Shown here: positions 1-8,202 of the stretch, in pieces | How the letters are laid out: each line of letters opens with the position of its first letter | Numbering within the stretch: the first letter of the stretch is position 1 | Assembly (NCBI GenBank): GCA_031261905.1 | Contig: JAISIS010000075.1 | Span: 1 to 14,534 of the forward strand | Source of the DNA: Burkholderiaceae bacterium | GTDB taxonomy: Bacteria > Pseudomonadota > Gammaproteobacteria > Burkholderiales > Burkholderiaceae_D | DNA: 14,534 nucleotides | Direction: 5' to 3' | Made by a program: the position numbers and the translations under genes | The notes under the pieces: generated by a model | What the model was told of the DNA's origin: nothing | What the model saw: the letters and a program-made list of their open reading frames with translations, nothing else | The model's database searches: none

Positions 1-1025
1 AACGTTTTGCCTCTTCCGCCGAGGAAAACAAGGCAAAAACCGAAGCGCTCCAGGCCAGGATCGCCCGCCTTACGGCGGAAGCTACCGGAGCGGAAATTGT
101 CTTTTCACCGGAGCTTCAATTGCACAACCCCCAGGTGGTGGCCGATGAAGCGGCTCTCTTTCACTCCAGAAAGGAAGAATTTGATGCCACCCAGAACGTG
201 CTGAAAGAACAAGTTGCCCAGCGTGACCAGGAACTGGTTGAAAAGCGCTCCAATCTGGCACATCTTCAGTCAACCTACTCTATCGCCAACAAAGAACTGA
301 ACATGTCCATCCCGTTGCAAAAAAAGGGCGTGGTTTCCGAAGTGGAAATCCTGCGCCTCCAGCGTGACGTGACGCGTATCCGCAGCGAAATGGACGCAAC
401 CCGCCTCGCGATCCCTCGTTTGCAGTCCCAGGCGACAGAAGCCGCCAACAAACTGGAAGGCTCACTGGCAAAATTCCGCTCTGACGCGGCAAACGAGCTG
501 GCCCAGGCCAAGGCCGAATTCGCGGGCAGCACGGCGACCGGCATGGCTGCGGAAGACAGGCTGGCCCGCACCACGATCCGCTCACCGGTAAACGGTATCG
601 TCAAAACCATCAAGGTCAATACGATCGGCGGCGTTATCCAGCCAGGTATGGACGTGATGGAAATCGTGCCGCTGGAAGACAATCTGCTGATTGAAGCAAA
701 AATCCGCCCGAGCGATGTGGGTTTTCTTCGTCCCGGGCAGGACGCCACCGTTAAAATTTCCGCCTATGACTACTCTATTTATGGCGGGCTGGATGGTGTG
801 GTCGAGAATATCACCGCCGACTCCATTACCAATGAAAAAGGGGAGAGCTTCTACCTGGTCCAGGTGCGCACCAAAAAGAACCACCTTGGCTCCGAGGATA
901 AACCCCTCGCCATCATCCCCGGCATGATGGCAAGCGTCAGCATCAAGACTGGCCGCAAGTCCATCATGAGCTACCTCCTGAAACCGATTCTGAAAACCAA
1001 ACAGAACGCGCTGTCCGAAAGATAA
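1..1025 (+). CDS. HlyD-family type I secretion periplasmic adaptor (5' end outside window)
   Basis: This is the membrane-fusion subunit of a type I secretion system, which bridges an inner-membrane ABC exporter and a TolC-like outer-membrane channel in the periplasm. The frame is open from base 3, so the N-terminal membrane anchor lies outside the window and about 340 residues are visible. From about base 120 to 560 the protein is charged and heptad-like, the coiled-coil hairpin of this family. From about 565 it has the lipoyl/beta-barrel part: TTIRSPVNGIVKTI, GGVIQPGMDVMEIVP, then RPSDVGFLRPGQDATVKI. The end has the HlyD-type run PGMMASVSIKTGRKS and a hydrophobic SYLLKPIL. No ABC transporter or substrate gene is visible, so the cargo (RTX protein, adhesin, protease or bacteriocin) is unknown. 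It converges on flgL and is probably unrelated to the flagellar operon. The family call is firm; the subfamily is not. Confidence 0.9.
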   Translation, partial: RFASSAEENKAKTEALQARIARLTAEATGAEIVFSPELQLHNPQVVADEAALFHSRKEEFDATQNVLKEQVAQRDQELVEKRSNLAHLQSTYSIANKELNMSIPLQKKGVVSEVEILRLQRDVTRIRSEMDATRLAIPRLQSQATEAANKLEGSLAKFRSDAANELAQAKAEFAGSTATGMAAEDRLARTTIRSPVNGIVKTIKVNTIGGVIQPGMDVMEIVPLEDNLLIEAKIRPSDVGFLRPGQDATVKISAYDYSIYGGLDGVVENITADSITNEKGESFYLVQVRTKKNHLGSEDKPLAIIPGMMASVSIKTGRKSIMSYLLKPILKTKQNALSER

Positions 1026-1035
1026 GCCGGTACAT

Positions 1036-1068
1036 AAAAAGCCAACGGCGCGGTTTTCCGCGCCGTTG
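1036..1068. terminator. Hairpin downstream of hlyD, probably bidirectional terminator
   Basis: A perfect 11-bp stem (CAACGGCGCGG paired with CCGCGCCGTTG) closes a TTTT loop at 1043-1068, only 17 bases after the hlyD stop. On the plus strand it is followed by a weak TTGT stretch. Read on the minus strand it is followed by GC and then TTTTT, so it is a better terminator in that direction and may act as a second stop for flg transcripts. The GC-rich perfect stem supports termination of hlyD as well, but the poor T tract on that side makes its strength uncertain. Confidence 0.7.
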
Positions 1069-1124
1069 TTGTATCCGCAACTGCCGGGAAACGCCAGTGC
1101 AGGCATGCTATCCCCATTCGTTAC

Positions 1125-1158
1125 AAAAAAAGCGTGAGGCAACCGGAGTTCCTCACGC
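1125..1158 (-). terminator. Rho-independent terminator of the flg operon
   Basis: Read on the minus strand, the arms GCGTGAGG and CCTCACGC (1158-1151 and 1139-1132) form an 8-bp stem that can extend by an AAC/GTT pairing around a TCCG loop, with one bulged base. It is followed at once by seven T residues (plus-strand A run 1125-1131). It lies about 60 bases past the flgL stop, where the long minus-strand flg transcript should end. The T tract is only on the minus-strand side, so direction is clear. Confidence 0.85.
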
Positions 1159-1220
1159 AAAACAGTGAAACAACCGGCATGGCCGCCTCACACGACAGAA
1201 AATGTCACTTCAGGCAAAAA

Positions 1221-2543
1221 CTACATGATACTGAACAATGAAAGACCATTCGTCATCATGAAAGTCTTTTGTGCGGCCTCAAGCGTGTATTGCTGCATGT
1301 ACAAATTCGAGATCGCTTCGTAATAATCCAGATCTTCCAGTTCGGAAATAGATTCCGTATATTGCAAATTCTTGTCCGTGCCGGAAAGATCCAGAGAGTC
1401 CAGTTCCTTCAGGCGCGTACCCGCCGAGCTTTGCGCGGTCGTCACCTGATCCAGCGTATTGGCGAAATTGGTCAGGAGCGATTCCAGTCCCAACGCCATA
1501 TTCGTATTGGCGGCTTCGGGCGAATAATCCGCGTAATGCTCCAGCAGGTTGATCGCGTTGTTCAGGTAGGCAAACACATCGCTCCTTTCCGGTTTGCCAG
1601 GCGTCACCAGCACCTCGCTTGGAGGGGTTGCATTACCGTCCGCCGGGCCGGTAATCCTGATTTCCACGCCCCGATCCACAATACTGATCGGCTCTTTTTC
1701 GCGGGCAGTGTAATCGCCTGCAACAGGCGGGGTGGCGGGTGGCGTCACGCTTACCCAGCCGCTCGTGGCCGCATCGTAATATTCCGTTATGGTTGTCGGG
1801 GGAACCGTAGTATTGTCGGGAGTATCCCGCGCCACCGTATAGGTTGCCGCCGGGGTCGTCCCCGCAAAGCTCACCCGGTATTGCGTGCCCGGCACCAGTT
1901 GCGTCTCGTCGGTGATATCCACCTCGGCAACCAGTTGGTTGCTGGTGGACTTCACCTGCGAAGCCGTGATGCCCTTGATGCCCATAAAAATATCCGCACC
2001 CGAATTGGTCACAGCGGTATAGCGGGCCGCGTCTGTCTGAACCATCATGTGGCCATCGTCACCCTGATACGATATATCCCCGTTGGCTGCCATATGAAAG
2101 GACTCCGTCCCCGCCATATGCCCCGAGAAAAGGTAATTGCCGTAGGCATCGCGCGTGTTGGCATAACCCAGCATCTCGTCACGTATGGAACGGATTTCTT
2201 CAGCCACTACCCGGAATTGTTCCCCGGTATAGCCACCGTTCCCTGCAGAAACCAGCAACGTTTGCACATCCTGGATACGCCCCACCATACTGGACAGCGT
2301 ACTTTCCTGGAGCGTCAACGCGTCTTTCGCGTTGCCCCGGTTACTCTCGAACTGCGTGTTCATGGACAGGCCCTGCTTTAAATCCAGCGCGCGGGCGGCG
2401 GCCACCGGGTCATCTTCCGGGGTCAGCAATCGCGTATTCGCCGAAAGATGCTCCTGGGTCTTGTTAAGTTGTGCCTGAAGCAGGGACAGACGCTTCATAT
2501 TCTGCCCGTAAATCATATTGTTGCTGATACGTACATAAGACAT
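1221..2543 (-). CDS. flgL: Flagellar hook-filament junction protein FlgL (HAP3)
   Basis: FlgL forms the second junction layer between hook and filament and is exported through the flagellar type III apparatus. The N terminus shows the flagellin-like helical D0/D1 region: MSYVRISNNMIYGQNM, then the conserved LTPEDDPVAAARAL at residues 40-53. The C-terminal D1/D0 part runs from about 323 to 440 and ends in the helix around residues 405-430. At 440 residues it is much longer than the roughly 317 of E. coli. The extra length lies in the middle (about 195-320) and includes a Pro/Thr-rich stretch with PPTT, TPPATPP and ATPPSE. It has an ATG start with GGAG six bases upstream and begins 11 bases after the flgK stop, so the two are probably translationally coupled. 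It is the last gene of the operon, with a terminator following. Confidence 0.96.
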   Translation of the reverse strand: MSYVRISNNMIYGQNMKRLSLLQAQLNKTQEHLSANTRLLTPEDDPVAAARALDLKQGLSMNTQFESNRGNAKDALTLQESTLSSMVGRIQDVQTLLVSAGNGGYTGEQFRVVAEEIRSIRDEMLGYANTRDAYGNYLFSGHMAGTESFHMAANGDISYQGDDGHMMVQTDAARYTAVTNSGADIFMGIKGITASQVKSTSNQLVAEVDITDETQLVPGTQYRVSFAGTTPAATYTVARDTPDNTTVPPTTITEYYDAATSGWVSVTPPATPPVAGDYTAREKEPISIVDRGVEIRITGPADGNATPPSEVLVTPGKPERSDVFAYLNNAINLLEHYADYSPEAANTNMALGLESLLTNFANTLDQVTTAQSSAGTRLKELDSLDLSGTDKNLQYTESISELEDLDYYEAISNLYMQQYTLEAAQKTFMMTNGLSLFSIM

Positions 2544-2554
2544 GGCGCACTCCG

Positions 2555-4459
2555 TCAGAAGATAGACAGGATCGTGTCAAACATTTCGTTTGCCGTCTGG
2601 ATCACCTTGGTCGCCGCATTATAGTTTTGCTGATACTGCATCAGCTTGATGGCTTCCTCATCCAGATTCACGCCTGACTGGCTTTGCTGTTCCTCATAAA
2701 TACTGTTGAGCATGTTGCCTGTTGAGGTACTGGTCACCTGCAGTTCCTGCGTTTTGGCGCCGACCCGGTTTACCAGTTGCGAATAAGCGCCCTGATAGGT
2801 GGCCGTGCCATTTACCATCGTTTTGGCGTCCTGAAGCGCAGCCAGGAGCAGCATATTGCGGTTGTCTCCCGTGCCGCCCGTATTCGGCTCAATATAAAAA
2901 GTATCGCCATCTGCCGGATCGCCCGTGATCGTAAAGGTAAAATTGCCAAAATCGTATTGCGCGCCTTCTTCGTATGGAACGGCATCTCCCGGCTGGTACA
3001 GCGCGGTCGTGCCATCCGGCAGCGTCACCCAGACATCAGCCGAAGTCTCAAACGTACCTGTGGTTGCGTTAAACTTAAGGGTACCCGAAGTGGCATAACC
3101 AGCCCCCTTGACCTCACCAAGAGAAATCACGCCGCTGCCCTGGTTGCTTTCACCCTTGCCGGTGCGTACCGGAGAGGCCGCTGCAATCTTGTCCGGATCG
3201 GAAATCGCCAGACCAAAGCCTGCCGCCATATTGGCCAGGGGCTTCAACAGCACCGTATCGCCCGCCTGGAGACCGCTGGCAGTAAATTCAATACCATCAA
3301 TCACAGCGGGCAGCGTTTGTCCGCTGAATCTCGTGCCGTCCGACTGGCGGGTAATACTGTAGCTGGCGCCGTCAAACTCAATCAGGTAATTGCTGGCGTA
3401 AAGCGCCTTCTGGTCTACAATTTCCGAAGCGGCAGAGCCATTTCCGCTTGCCGCCGGGGCAGATGCGGTCAGGGTCAACCGGAAAAAATCCTCCCCCGGA
3501 TCGCCGTTCAAATCCTGTCCCAGCTTGTGCTGCGCATTGAAATCCATGCTCAGCGTTGCGGCAATCCTGCCCAGCTCGTTCTGCACAGTCTCCACCTGAT
3601 CGCGCAGAAAATCCTTGTTGGCCGTGATCTTGCCGCCGGCAAGCAGCTTGTCGGGAATAATCACCTCAACGCCATTATTGACGTATCCGATTTCCACCGT
3701 TTGCGGATCTGTAGGCGAATAACGGGCAAACATGGGAAAAGCGGTATTGTTAATCACCAGCGGTTGACCGTTGCCGACATACACATCCAGATTCATGCCG
3801 TTTTCAACCGTCCGCACCCCGATTTCTTCCGCCATCTTTGAAATCAGCAAGTCCCGCTGATCCAGTAAATCATTCGGCGCGGGATCGCTCTCCGTTACCT
3901 GCGCGCGGGAAATCTGTCCGTTGAGTTTGGCAATCTCATGCGCGTAGGAATTGATCAGATCCACGCCATTCATTATCTGCGCGTTGGCCAGATCGCGCTG
4001 TTCAGTCAGTTGCGCGGCAAGGTTGTTGAAGCGGCCTGTCAGAATTATCGCCTCGGATAACATGGCCTCCCGCGTAGCGGCGGAAGTCGGAGTGGAAGCA
4101 ATTTCCTGAACCGCGCTGAAAAAACTCTGGAGGGCAGGCGAAACACCGGCCGATTCATCCGCCAGCTTGCTGTTGATTTTGGATATCTGGTTATAGTAAT
4201 TATCCAGGTAGCTGGATTCGGCCTGCGTGTTGATAAACTGTCTGCCCAGAAATTTGTCATACACGCGGCGCACATCATCCAGTTGCACCCCGTCGCCGAT
4301 AAAGCCAAAACCATAACGCTGCCCCGGCGCATTGGATTGCAGGATCACCTGGCGGTTATAGCCCGCTGTGGTCGCATTTGAAATATTATGGCCCGTCACG
4401 CTGATGGCATAATTGGCCGCCAACAACGCGCTTTTGCCGATACTGTATACATTCGCCAT
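2555..4459 (-). CDS. flgK: Flagellar hook-associated protein FlgK (HAP1)
   Basis: FlgK is the first junction protein added on the finished hook, below FlgL and the filament; it travels through the flagellar export channel bound to FlgN. The start used is the ATG at 4459, preceded by AAGGAA six bases upstream. It places MANVYSIGKSALLAAN at the N terminus, as FlgK proteins begin. An upstream in-frame ATG at 4501 would add 14 residues unlike the family. Residues 23-37 hold the rod/hook signature GHNISNATTAGYNRQ. Residues 598-634 form the amphipathic C-terminal D0 helix ending in ILSIF. At 634 residues it exceeds the 547 of E. coli. The extra length lies in the central variable domain, which includes GDPADGDTFYI, followed by the conserved GDNRNMLLLAALQ. 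It is separated from flgJ by 76 bases containing a hairpin. Confidence 0.96.
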   Translation of the reverse strand: MANVYSIGKSALLAANYAISVTGHNISNATTAGYNRQVILQSNAPGQRYGFGFIGDGVQLDDVRRVYDKFLGRQFINTQAESSYLDNYYNQISKINSKLADESAGVSPALQSFFSAVQEIASTPTSAATREAMLSEAIILTGRFNNLAAQLTEQRDLANAQIMNGVDLINSYAHEIAKLNGQISRAQVTESDPAPNDLLDQRDLLISKMAEEIGVRTVENGMNLDVYVGNGQPLVINNTAFPMFARYSPTDPQTVEIGYVNNGVEVIIPDKLLAGGKITANKDFLRDQVETVQNELGRIAATLSMDFNAQHKLGQDLNGDPGEDFFRLTLTASAPAASGNGSAASEIVDQKALYASNYLIEFDGASYSITRQSDGTRFSGQTLPAVIDGIEFTASGLQAGDTVLLKPLANMAAGFGLAISDPDKIAAASPVRTGKGESNQGSGVISLGEVKGAGYATSGTLKFNATTGTFETSADVWVTLPDGTTALYQPGDAVPYEEGAQYDFGNFTFTITGDPADGDTFYIEPNTGGTGDNRNMLLLAALQDAKTMVNGTATYQGAYSQLVNRVGAKTQELQVTSTSTGNMLNSIYEEQQSQSGVNLDEEAIKLMQYQQNYNAATKVIQTANEMFDTILSIF

Positions 4460-4465
4460 GATCGA

Positions 4466-4471
4466 TTCCTT
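4466..4471 (-). promoter_or_regulatory. Ribosome binding site of flgK, fixes its start
   Basis: AAGGAA on the minus strand lies six bases before the ATG at 4459. The alternative upstream ATG at 4501 would put this site inside the coding region, so the site supports the shorter FlgK reading. Confidence 0.65.
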
Positions 4472-4515
4472 CCCTACCTCCCTCGGATTAACTACGGTCA
4501 TTTATCCGGGAACTT

Positions 4516-4535
4516 GAGCCTTTCCCTAAAAGCTC
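4516..4535 (-). other. Hairpin immediately after the flgJ stop codon
   Basis: On the minus strand GAGCTTTT and AAAGGCTC (one T-G wobble) form an 8-bp stem with an AGGG loop, starting at the base after the flgJ TAA. It is followed by AAGTTCCCGG, not a T run, so it is not a standard intrinsic terminator. It may be a 3'-end stabiliser, a processing site, or a weak attenuator between the rod/ring genes and flgKL. Its function is inferred from position only. Confidence 0.5.
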
Positions 4536-5531
4536 TTATCCGCTTTGCGTCACCGTGTTAATCACCCGCGCCAGCTTGGCGCCGTATTCCGGGTCTGTCG
4601 CATAGCCCGCCTTTTGCAGGCCGTACGCGAAAGCAGCCGGGTTTTTCGCGTTCATCACATGCTGATACCGGGGATTTTCGCTCAACAGTTTTGCGTAATC
4701 CCTGAAAGAGTCTGCATAAGAATCATAGGCGCGGAATGTTTCCACCTTCCTGATCATCCTGCCGTTCTCAAATTCCGATGTCAGCGCATCCACTGTCCTG
4801 CCCTTCCAGCCATTGGCCTTGATGCCAAAAAGGTTATAACTTGGCGAGCCGTCCGCATGATGCATCTGCTTTCTGCCCCAGCCGGTTTCCAGCGCCGCCT
4901 GCGCCAGCATGAATTCAGGCGGGATACCGGTAGTTCTCGCAGCTTCCCGCGCATGGGGCATCATCCGCTCCGTAAAGCTTTGCGCATGGTCAGAAGCTGC
5001 GCCCCTGCCCTTTACGGCTTCCGGCGCATCCCCGTTTGGCTTTGTCATGCCATACGGCATCCCGGCCCCGATTGCCGCATTGCCGGAAAGCAGCTCCGCC
5101 GCCCGCGCTCTCGCCGATTCGGCGGACATGGCGCGATAGGCCTGAACCGGTGCGGAAATCACGCGTTTTTGCAGATAAGGCGCGGTTTCTTCCGCATCAA
5201 GCTGACCGCTCGCCACCATCTGCCGAAGCATCTGATCCGCCAGCCCCAGGCCCTGCTTTGCCGCCAACTGGCCTATTTCCTCATCAAGCAACTGGGTATA
5301 CAGTTTGGTTTGCTGTGAAGAAAAAAGACCATCCTGCGGCAGGGATTGCCGCATGGTTTTCAGAATAATGGAAATAAAAAGCGCCTCGAACTGCTGTGCG
5401 GCGGCCTTCATGGCTGCGGGCGAGTTACCGCTTTTGTTCGCGGCGGCCTTGATAGACAACAAATTGCGGTTGTCTATCGCCTGCCCCGCCGAAGCGGCAG
5501 GGTTTTCAGTCATGACGTCTGCCGTACTCAT
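4536..5531 (-). CDS. flgJ: FlgJ: rod cap and peptidoglycan hydrolase
   Basis: FlgJ caps the growing rod in the periplasm and opens the peptidoglycan for it. It has the two-domain form of beta- and gammaproteobacteria. Residues about 38-105 are the rod-binding domain, with AAQQFEALFISIILKTMRQS and a conserved GLADQML. A linker of about 75 residues follows. Residues about 185-328 are the glucosaminidase-type lytic domain. The catalytic Glu is expected at residue 215 in ALETGWG; PSYNLFGIKA, TFRAYDSYADSF and LQKAGYATDP are also typical of this domain. At 331 residues its length is normal (about 313 in E. coli). The ATG at 5531 follows the flgI stop by one base, and its GGAAG ribosome site lies inside the end of flgI, so translation is coupled. 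It is not a Sec substrate: there is no signal peptide, as expected for export by the flagellar apparatus. Confidence 0.97.
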   Translation of the reverse strand: MSTADVMTENPAASAGQAIDNRNLLSIKAAANKSGNSPAAMKAAAQQFEALFISIILKTMRQSLPQDGLFSSQQTKLYTQLLDEEIGQLAAKQGLGLADQMLRQMVASGQLDAEETAPYLQKRVISAPVQAYRAMSAESARARAAELLSGNAAIGAGMPYGMTKPNGDAPEAVKGRGAASDHAQSFTERMMPHAREAARTTGIPPEFMLAQAALETGWGRKQMHHADGSPSYNLFGIKANGWKGRTVDALTSEFENGRMIRKVETFRAYDSYADSFRDYAKLLSENPRYQHVMNAKNPAAFAYGLQKAGYATDPEYGAKLARVINTVTQSG

Positions 5532-5532
5532 A

Positions 5533-6663
5533 TTAAATCACTTCCAGTTCGGCCCTAAGCGAGCCGGATGCCTTCATCGCCTGCAAAATCGCCAGCAAAT
5601 CCTGCGGCGTAGCTCCGACCGCATTAAGCGCCTTTACCACATCCGCAAGCGTTGCCGCCTTGTTCAGAAGAATAACTTCCCCTTTATCCTTCTTGATTTC
5701 AATTTCCGCATTCTGCACCATAGTGGTCTGACCCTGCGAGAAAGGCGCGGGCTGGCTGGCCTGGTTGTCCGTGTTCACAATAACAGAAAGGTTGCCGTGC
5801 GAAATCGCGCACTCGGCCAGCGTAACCGTCTGGTTCATCACCACCGAACCGGTACGGGAATTGAGAATCACCTTGGCCGCCTGATTCGCCGGGATCACAT
5901 CCAGGCTTTCCAGCGCGCCGATAAAGGCAACCCGCTCATCGGTGTTTTGCGGCGCCCTCACCTTGACCACACGGCCATTCACGGCGGAAGCCGTATTCGC
6001 GCCAAAATGCTTGTTGATAGCCTCCACCATACGTGTAACCGTAGAGAAATTGGTATCCATCAGTTCCAGCGTAATGCCATCAGCCGCACCCACACTGCCT
6101 GGCACAGCGCGTTCAATCGTCGCGCCATTGGAAATGCGCCCTGCCGCCAGATGATTCACCTTCGTGCTGCTGCCTCCTGCCGAAGCGCCTGCGCCGCCAA
6201 TCACCAGATTGCCCTGCGCCATGCCATAAATATTGCCGTCAGCACCTTTTAAAGGCGTCATCAGCAACGTGCCGCCTTTCAGGCTTTTCGCGTTACCGAT
6301 AGAAGAAACCACCACATCCACCATCTGCCCCGGCTGTGCAAAAGGCGGCAGAGTTGTCGTCACCATCACGGCGGCCACATTCTTCAATTGCAGGCTGCTG
6401 CTGCCGAAGGGAATCGTCACGCCCATCTGTTGCAGCATGTTCACGATAGTTTGCACCGTAAAGGGTGTTTGCGTCGTCTGGTCACCACTGCCGTCCAGGC
6501 CCACAACCAGGCCATATCCCACCAATTGGTTACCACGAACGCCCTGGATGGTAGCCAGGTCCCGGATACGCTCGGCATGGGTAGGCGCAGCGGCAAAAAG
6601 CCCCAGCCCCAGAAGAAATGCGCCAATGGCCCTGACTGACAGTGACATACCCGTTTTCCTCAC
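5533..6663 (-). CDS. flgI: Flagellar P-ring protein FlgI
   Basis: FlgI builds the periplasmic P ring around the distal rod. It is exported by Sec, unlike the rod and hook proteins. The N terminus is a clear signal peptide: basic start, hydrophobic AIGAFLLGLGLFAAA, and probable cleavage after THA at residue 30. The mature protein begins ERIRDLATIQGVRGNQ and continues LVGYGLVVGLDGSGDQT, the family's most conserved block. It has 376 residues, close to the 365 of E. coli. The start chosen is GTG at 6663 because a full AGGAGG lies seven bases upstream. An in-frame ATG at 6648 with GAGG nine bases upstream is an alternative, five residues shorter, with the same signal peptide core. The gene begins 24 bases after flgH. 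Confidence 0.97.
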   Translation of the reverse strand: MRKTGMSLSVRAIGAFLLGLGLFAAAPTHAERIRDLATIQGVRGNQLVGYGLVVGLDGSGDQTTQTPFTVQTIVNMLQQMGVTIPFGSSSLQLKNVAAVMVTTTLPPFAQPGQMVDVVVSSIGNAKSLKGGTLLMTPLKGADGNIYGMAQGNLVIGGAGASAGGSSTKVNHLAAGRISNGATIERAVPGSVGAADGITLELMDTNFSTVTRMVEAINKHFGANTASAVNGRVVKVRAPQNTDERVAFIGALESLDVIPANQAAKVILNSRTGSVVMNQTVTLAECAISHGNLSVIVNTDNQASQPAPFSQGQTTMVQNAEIEIKKDKGEVILLNKAATLADVVKALNAVGATPQDLLAILQAMKASGSLRAELEVI

Positions 6664-6670
6664 ACCCGTA

Positions 6671-6676
6671 CCTCCT
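6671..6676 (-). promoter_or_regulatory. Strong ribosome binding site of flgI, favours the GTG start
   Basis: AGGAGG on the minus strand sits seven bases before the GTG at 6663. It would be 22 bases from the ATG at 6648, too far, so it favours the rarer GTG codon as the start. Confidence 0.65.
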
Positions 6677-6687
6677 GAGCCGCTACC

Positions 6688-7350
6688 CTAAAACGGCATA
6701 ACCGAAAGGAAGAAGCGCGACATACGGCTGACGACATCCGCCGCGTCTATCGTTGTATTCGTGCGGTACTCAATCCTGGCGTCCGCCACCTTGGTAGAAA
6801 GTACCTGATTGCCGATGGTCACATCCTTGGGATCAACCACACCGGAAAAGCGGATAAATTCCGAACCCGTGTCCATCGCAATCTGCTTTTCGCCGCTGAC
6901 CACCAGATTGCCGTTGGGCGTCACCTCGATTACCGTTACCGCAATCGTGCCGTTAAACAGATTATTGGCGGTTTTTGAAGCCTTTTCTTCATATTCAACA
7001 GAACCATCAGCAGAGGCGGCGGCCTTGTCGAAGCTGCTGCCGAAAAACCTCGGCTTGGTTACAGTGGCCTGATTGGTCCGCTCGTTGGAACCATCGCCCG
7101 ATTTGGTGGAACGGTTGCTTTCCGTAATCACAACCGTCAGGTTGTCGCCAAGCATCCGCGCCTTGTGATCATCATAAATCGGGCGGAAAGCATAGGGCTG
7201 GTAAATCGAGCCATTGCCGGGATGCTGCTGCGCCTGCTGATAACGTGTCTGCCCCGTTCGCTGATGGGTAATGGTGTCCGGCGTGATGGAGCATCCGCCC
7301 AGAAGCAGCATGATCGCCGCAAACACCGGAAGTATCAGTCCGCTCTTCAT
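6688..7350 (-). CDS. flgH: Flagellar L-ring lipoprotein FlgH
   Basis: FlgH forms the outer-membrane L ring that lets the rod pass. The first 20 residues are a lipoprotein signal: a basic start, the hydrophobic run LILPVFAAIMLLL, and a lipobox LGGC with the acylated Cys at residue 20. The core has ARMLGDNLTVVITESNRSTK, NLFNGTIAVTV, PNGNLVVSGEKQI and FIRFSGVVDPKDV, the blocks that define FlgH, and the end is SRFFLSVMPF. Its 220 residues are close to the usual length (232 in E. coli). The ATG at 7350 has GGGAGG six bases upstream. It lies between flgG (36 bases) and flgI (24 bases), the standard order. Confidence 0.97.
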   Translation of the reverse strand: MKSGLILPVFAAIMLLLGGCSITPDTITHQRTGQTRYQQAQQHPGNGSIYQPYAFRPIYDDHKARMLGDNLTVVITESNRSTKSGDGSNERTNQATVTKPRFFGSSFDKAAASADGSVEYEEKASKTANNLFNGTIAVTVIEVTPNGNLVVSGEKQIAMDTGSEFIRFSGVVDPKDVTIGNQVLSTKVADARIEYRTNTTIDAADVVSRMSRFFLSVMPF

Positions 7351-7386
7351 AAACCGCCTCCCTCTCCTTTCAGGCCGCCCGCCATA

Positions 7387-8169
7387 TTACAGTTGCGTCA
7401 GCCTGGCCAGCATCTGGTCGGATGTGGACACCGCCTTGCTGTTAATTTCAAACGCCCGCTGCGCGATAATCATGTTCACCAGTTCTTCCGCCATATTGAC
7501 GTTGGAAGTCTCCACATACCTGTGCAGCAGCGTGCCGGAACCATTCAGCCCTGGCGTATTCACATTGGGCGCGCCGGAAGAGTAGGTTTCCACATACAGA
7601 TTTTCACTGATGGATTCCAGGCCCGCCGGATTGATGAACGTTGCAACCTGGATATCCCCTACCTGCGTTGGCTGCACGGCGCCTGCCGTCTTTACCGAAA
7701 CCACGCCATCCCTTGCCACGGAAATCGAAATGGCGTCCACCGGAATCACAATCGTCGGCTGAATGGTATAGCCGCTGGCGGTAACCAGCTGCCCCTGATC
7801 ATCCTTCTGGAAAGAGCCATCACGGGTATAGGCGGTCGTGCCGTCCGGCATCAGCACCTGGAAAAAACCCTTGCCCTGAATCGCCACATCCAGTTCGTTT
7901 TCCGTCAACTGCACATTACCCTGTATATGGATCCGCTCGGTCGCCACCGGCCGCACGCCCGTACCGATCTGCAAACCGGAAGGCAGATAGGTCTGTTGCG
8001 AGGACTGCGCGCCCGGCTGGCGGAGATTCTGGTAAACCAGATCCTCGAAAATCGGGCGCGAACGCTTGAAGCCGGTCGTGCTGATATTCGCCAGATTGTT
8101 CGAAATCACGTCCAGATTCGTCTGCTGCGCATCCAGACCGGTTTTCGCTATCCACAGCGATCGCAGCAT
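7387..8169 (-). CDS. flgG: Flagellar distal rod protein FlgG
   Basis: FlgG makes the distal rod, the drive-shaft segment passing through the P and L rings. It starts [20 protein letters not shown], nearly the family consensus, with the rod signature [12 protein letters not shown] at residues 23-34. The centre has [13 protein letters not shown] and AYTRDGSFQ, shared by FlgE, F and G. The end is the hook/rod C-terminal helix with [14 protein letters not shown] and [13 protein letters not shown]. At 260 residues it is the same length as in E. coli, so it lacks the insertions that distinguish hook protein. The ATG at 8169 has GGGG seven bases upstream. It is the most conserved gene of the set and secure in identity. 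Confidence 0.98.
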   Translation of the reverse strand: MLRSLWIAKTGLDAQQTNLDVISNNLANISTTGFKRSRPIFEDLVYQNLRQPGAQSSQQTYLPSGLQIGTGVRPVATERIHIQGNVQLTENELDVAIQGKGFFQVLMPDGTTAYTRDGSFQKDDQGQLVTASGYTIQPTIVIPVDAISISVARDGVVSVKTAGAVQPTQVGDIQVATFINPAGLESISENLYVETYSSGAPNVNTPGLNGSGTLLHRYVETSNVNMAEELVNMIIAQRAFEINSKAVSTSDQMLARLTQL

Positions 8170-8202
8170 AATAAAACCCCTTTCACCAACACATTAGCCG
8201 GG

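Noticed and set aside
4290..4305. Exact GCCGATAA (sigma-28 -10 octamer) on the plus strand inside flgK
   Set aside because: There is no TAAA-type -35 at the required distance, it points against the gene, and no plus-strand gene follows.
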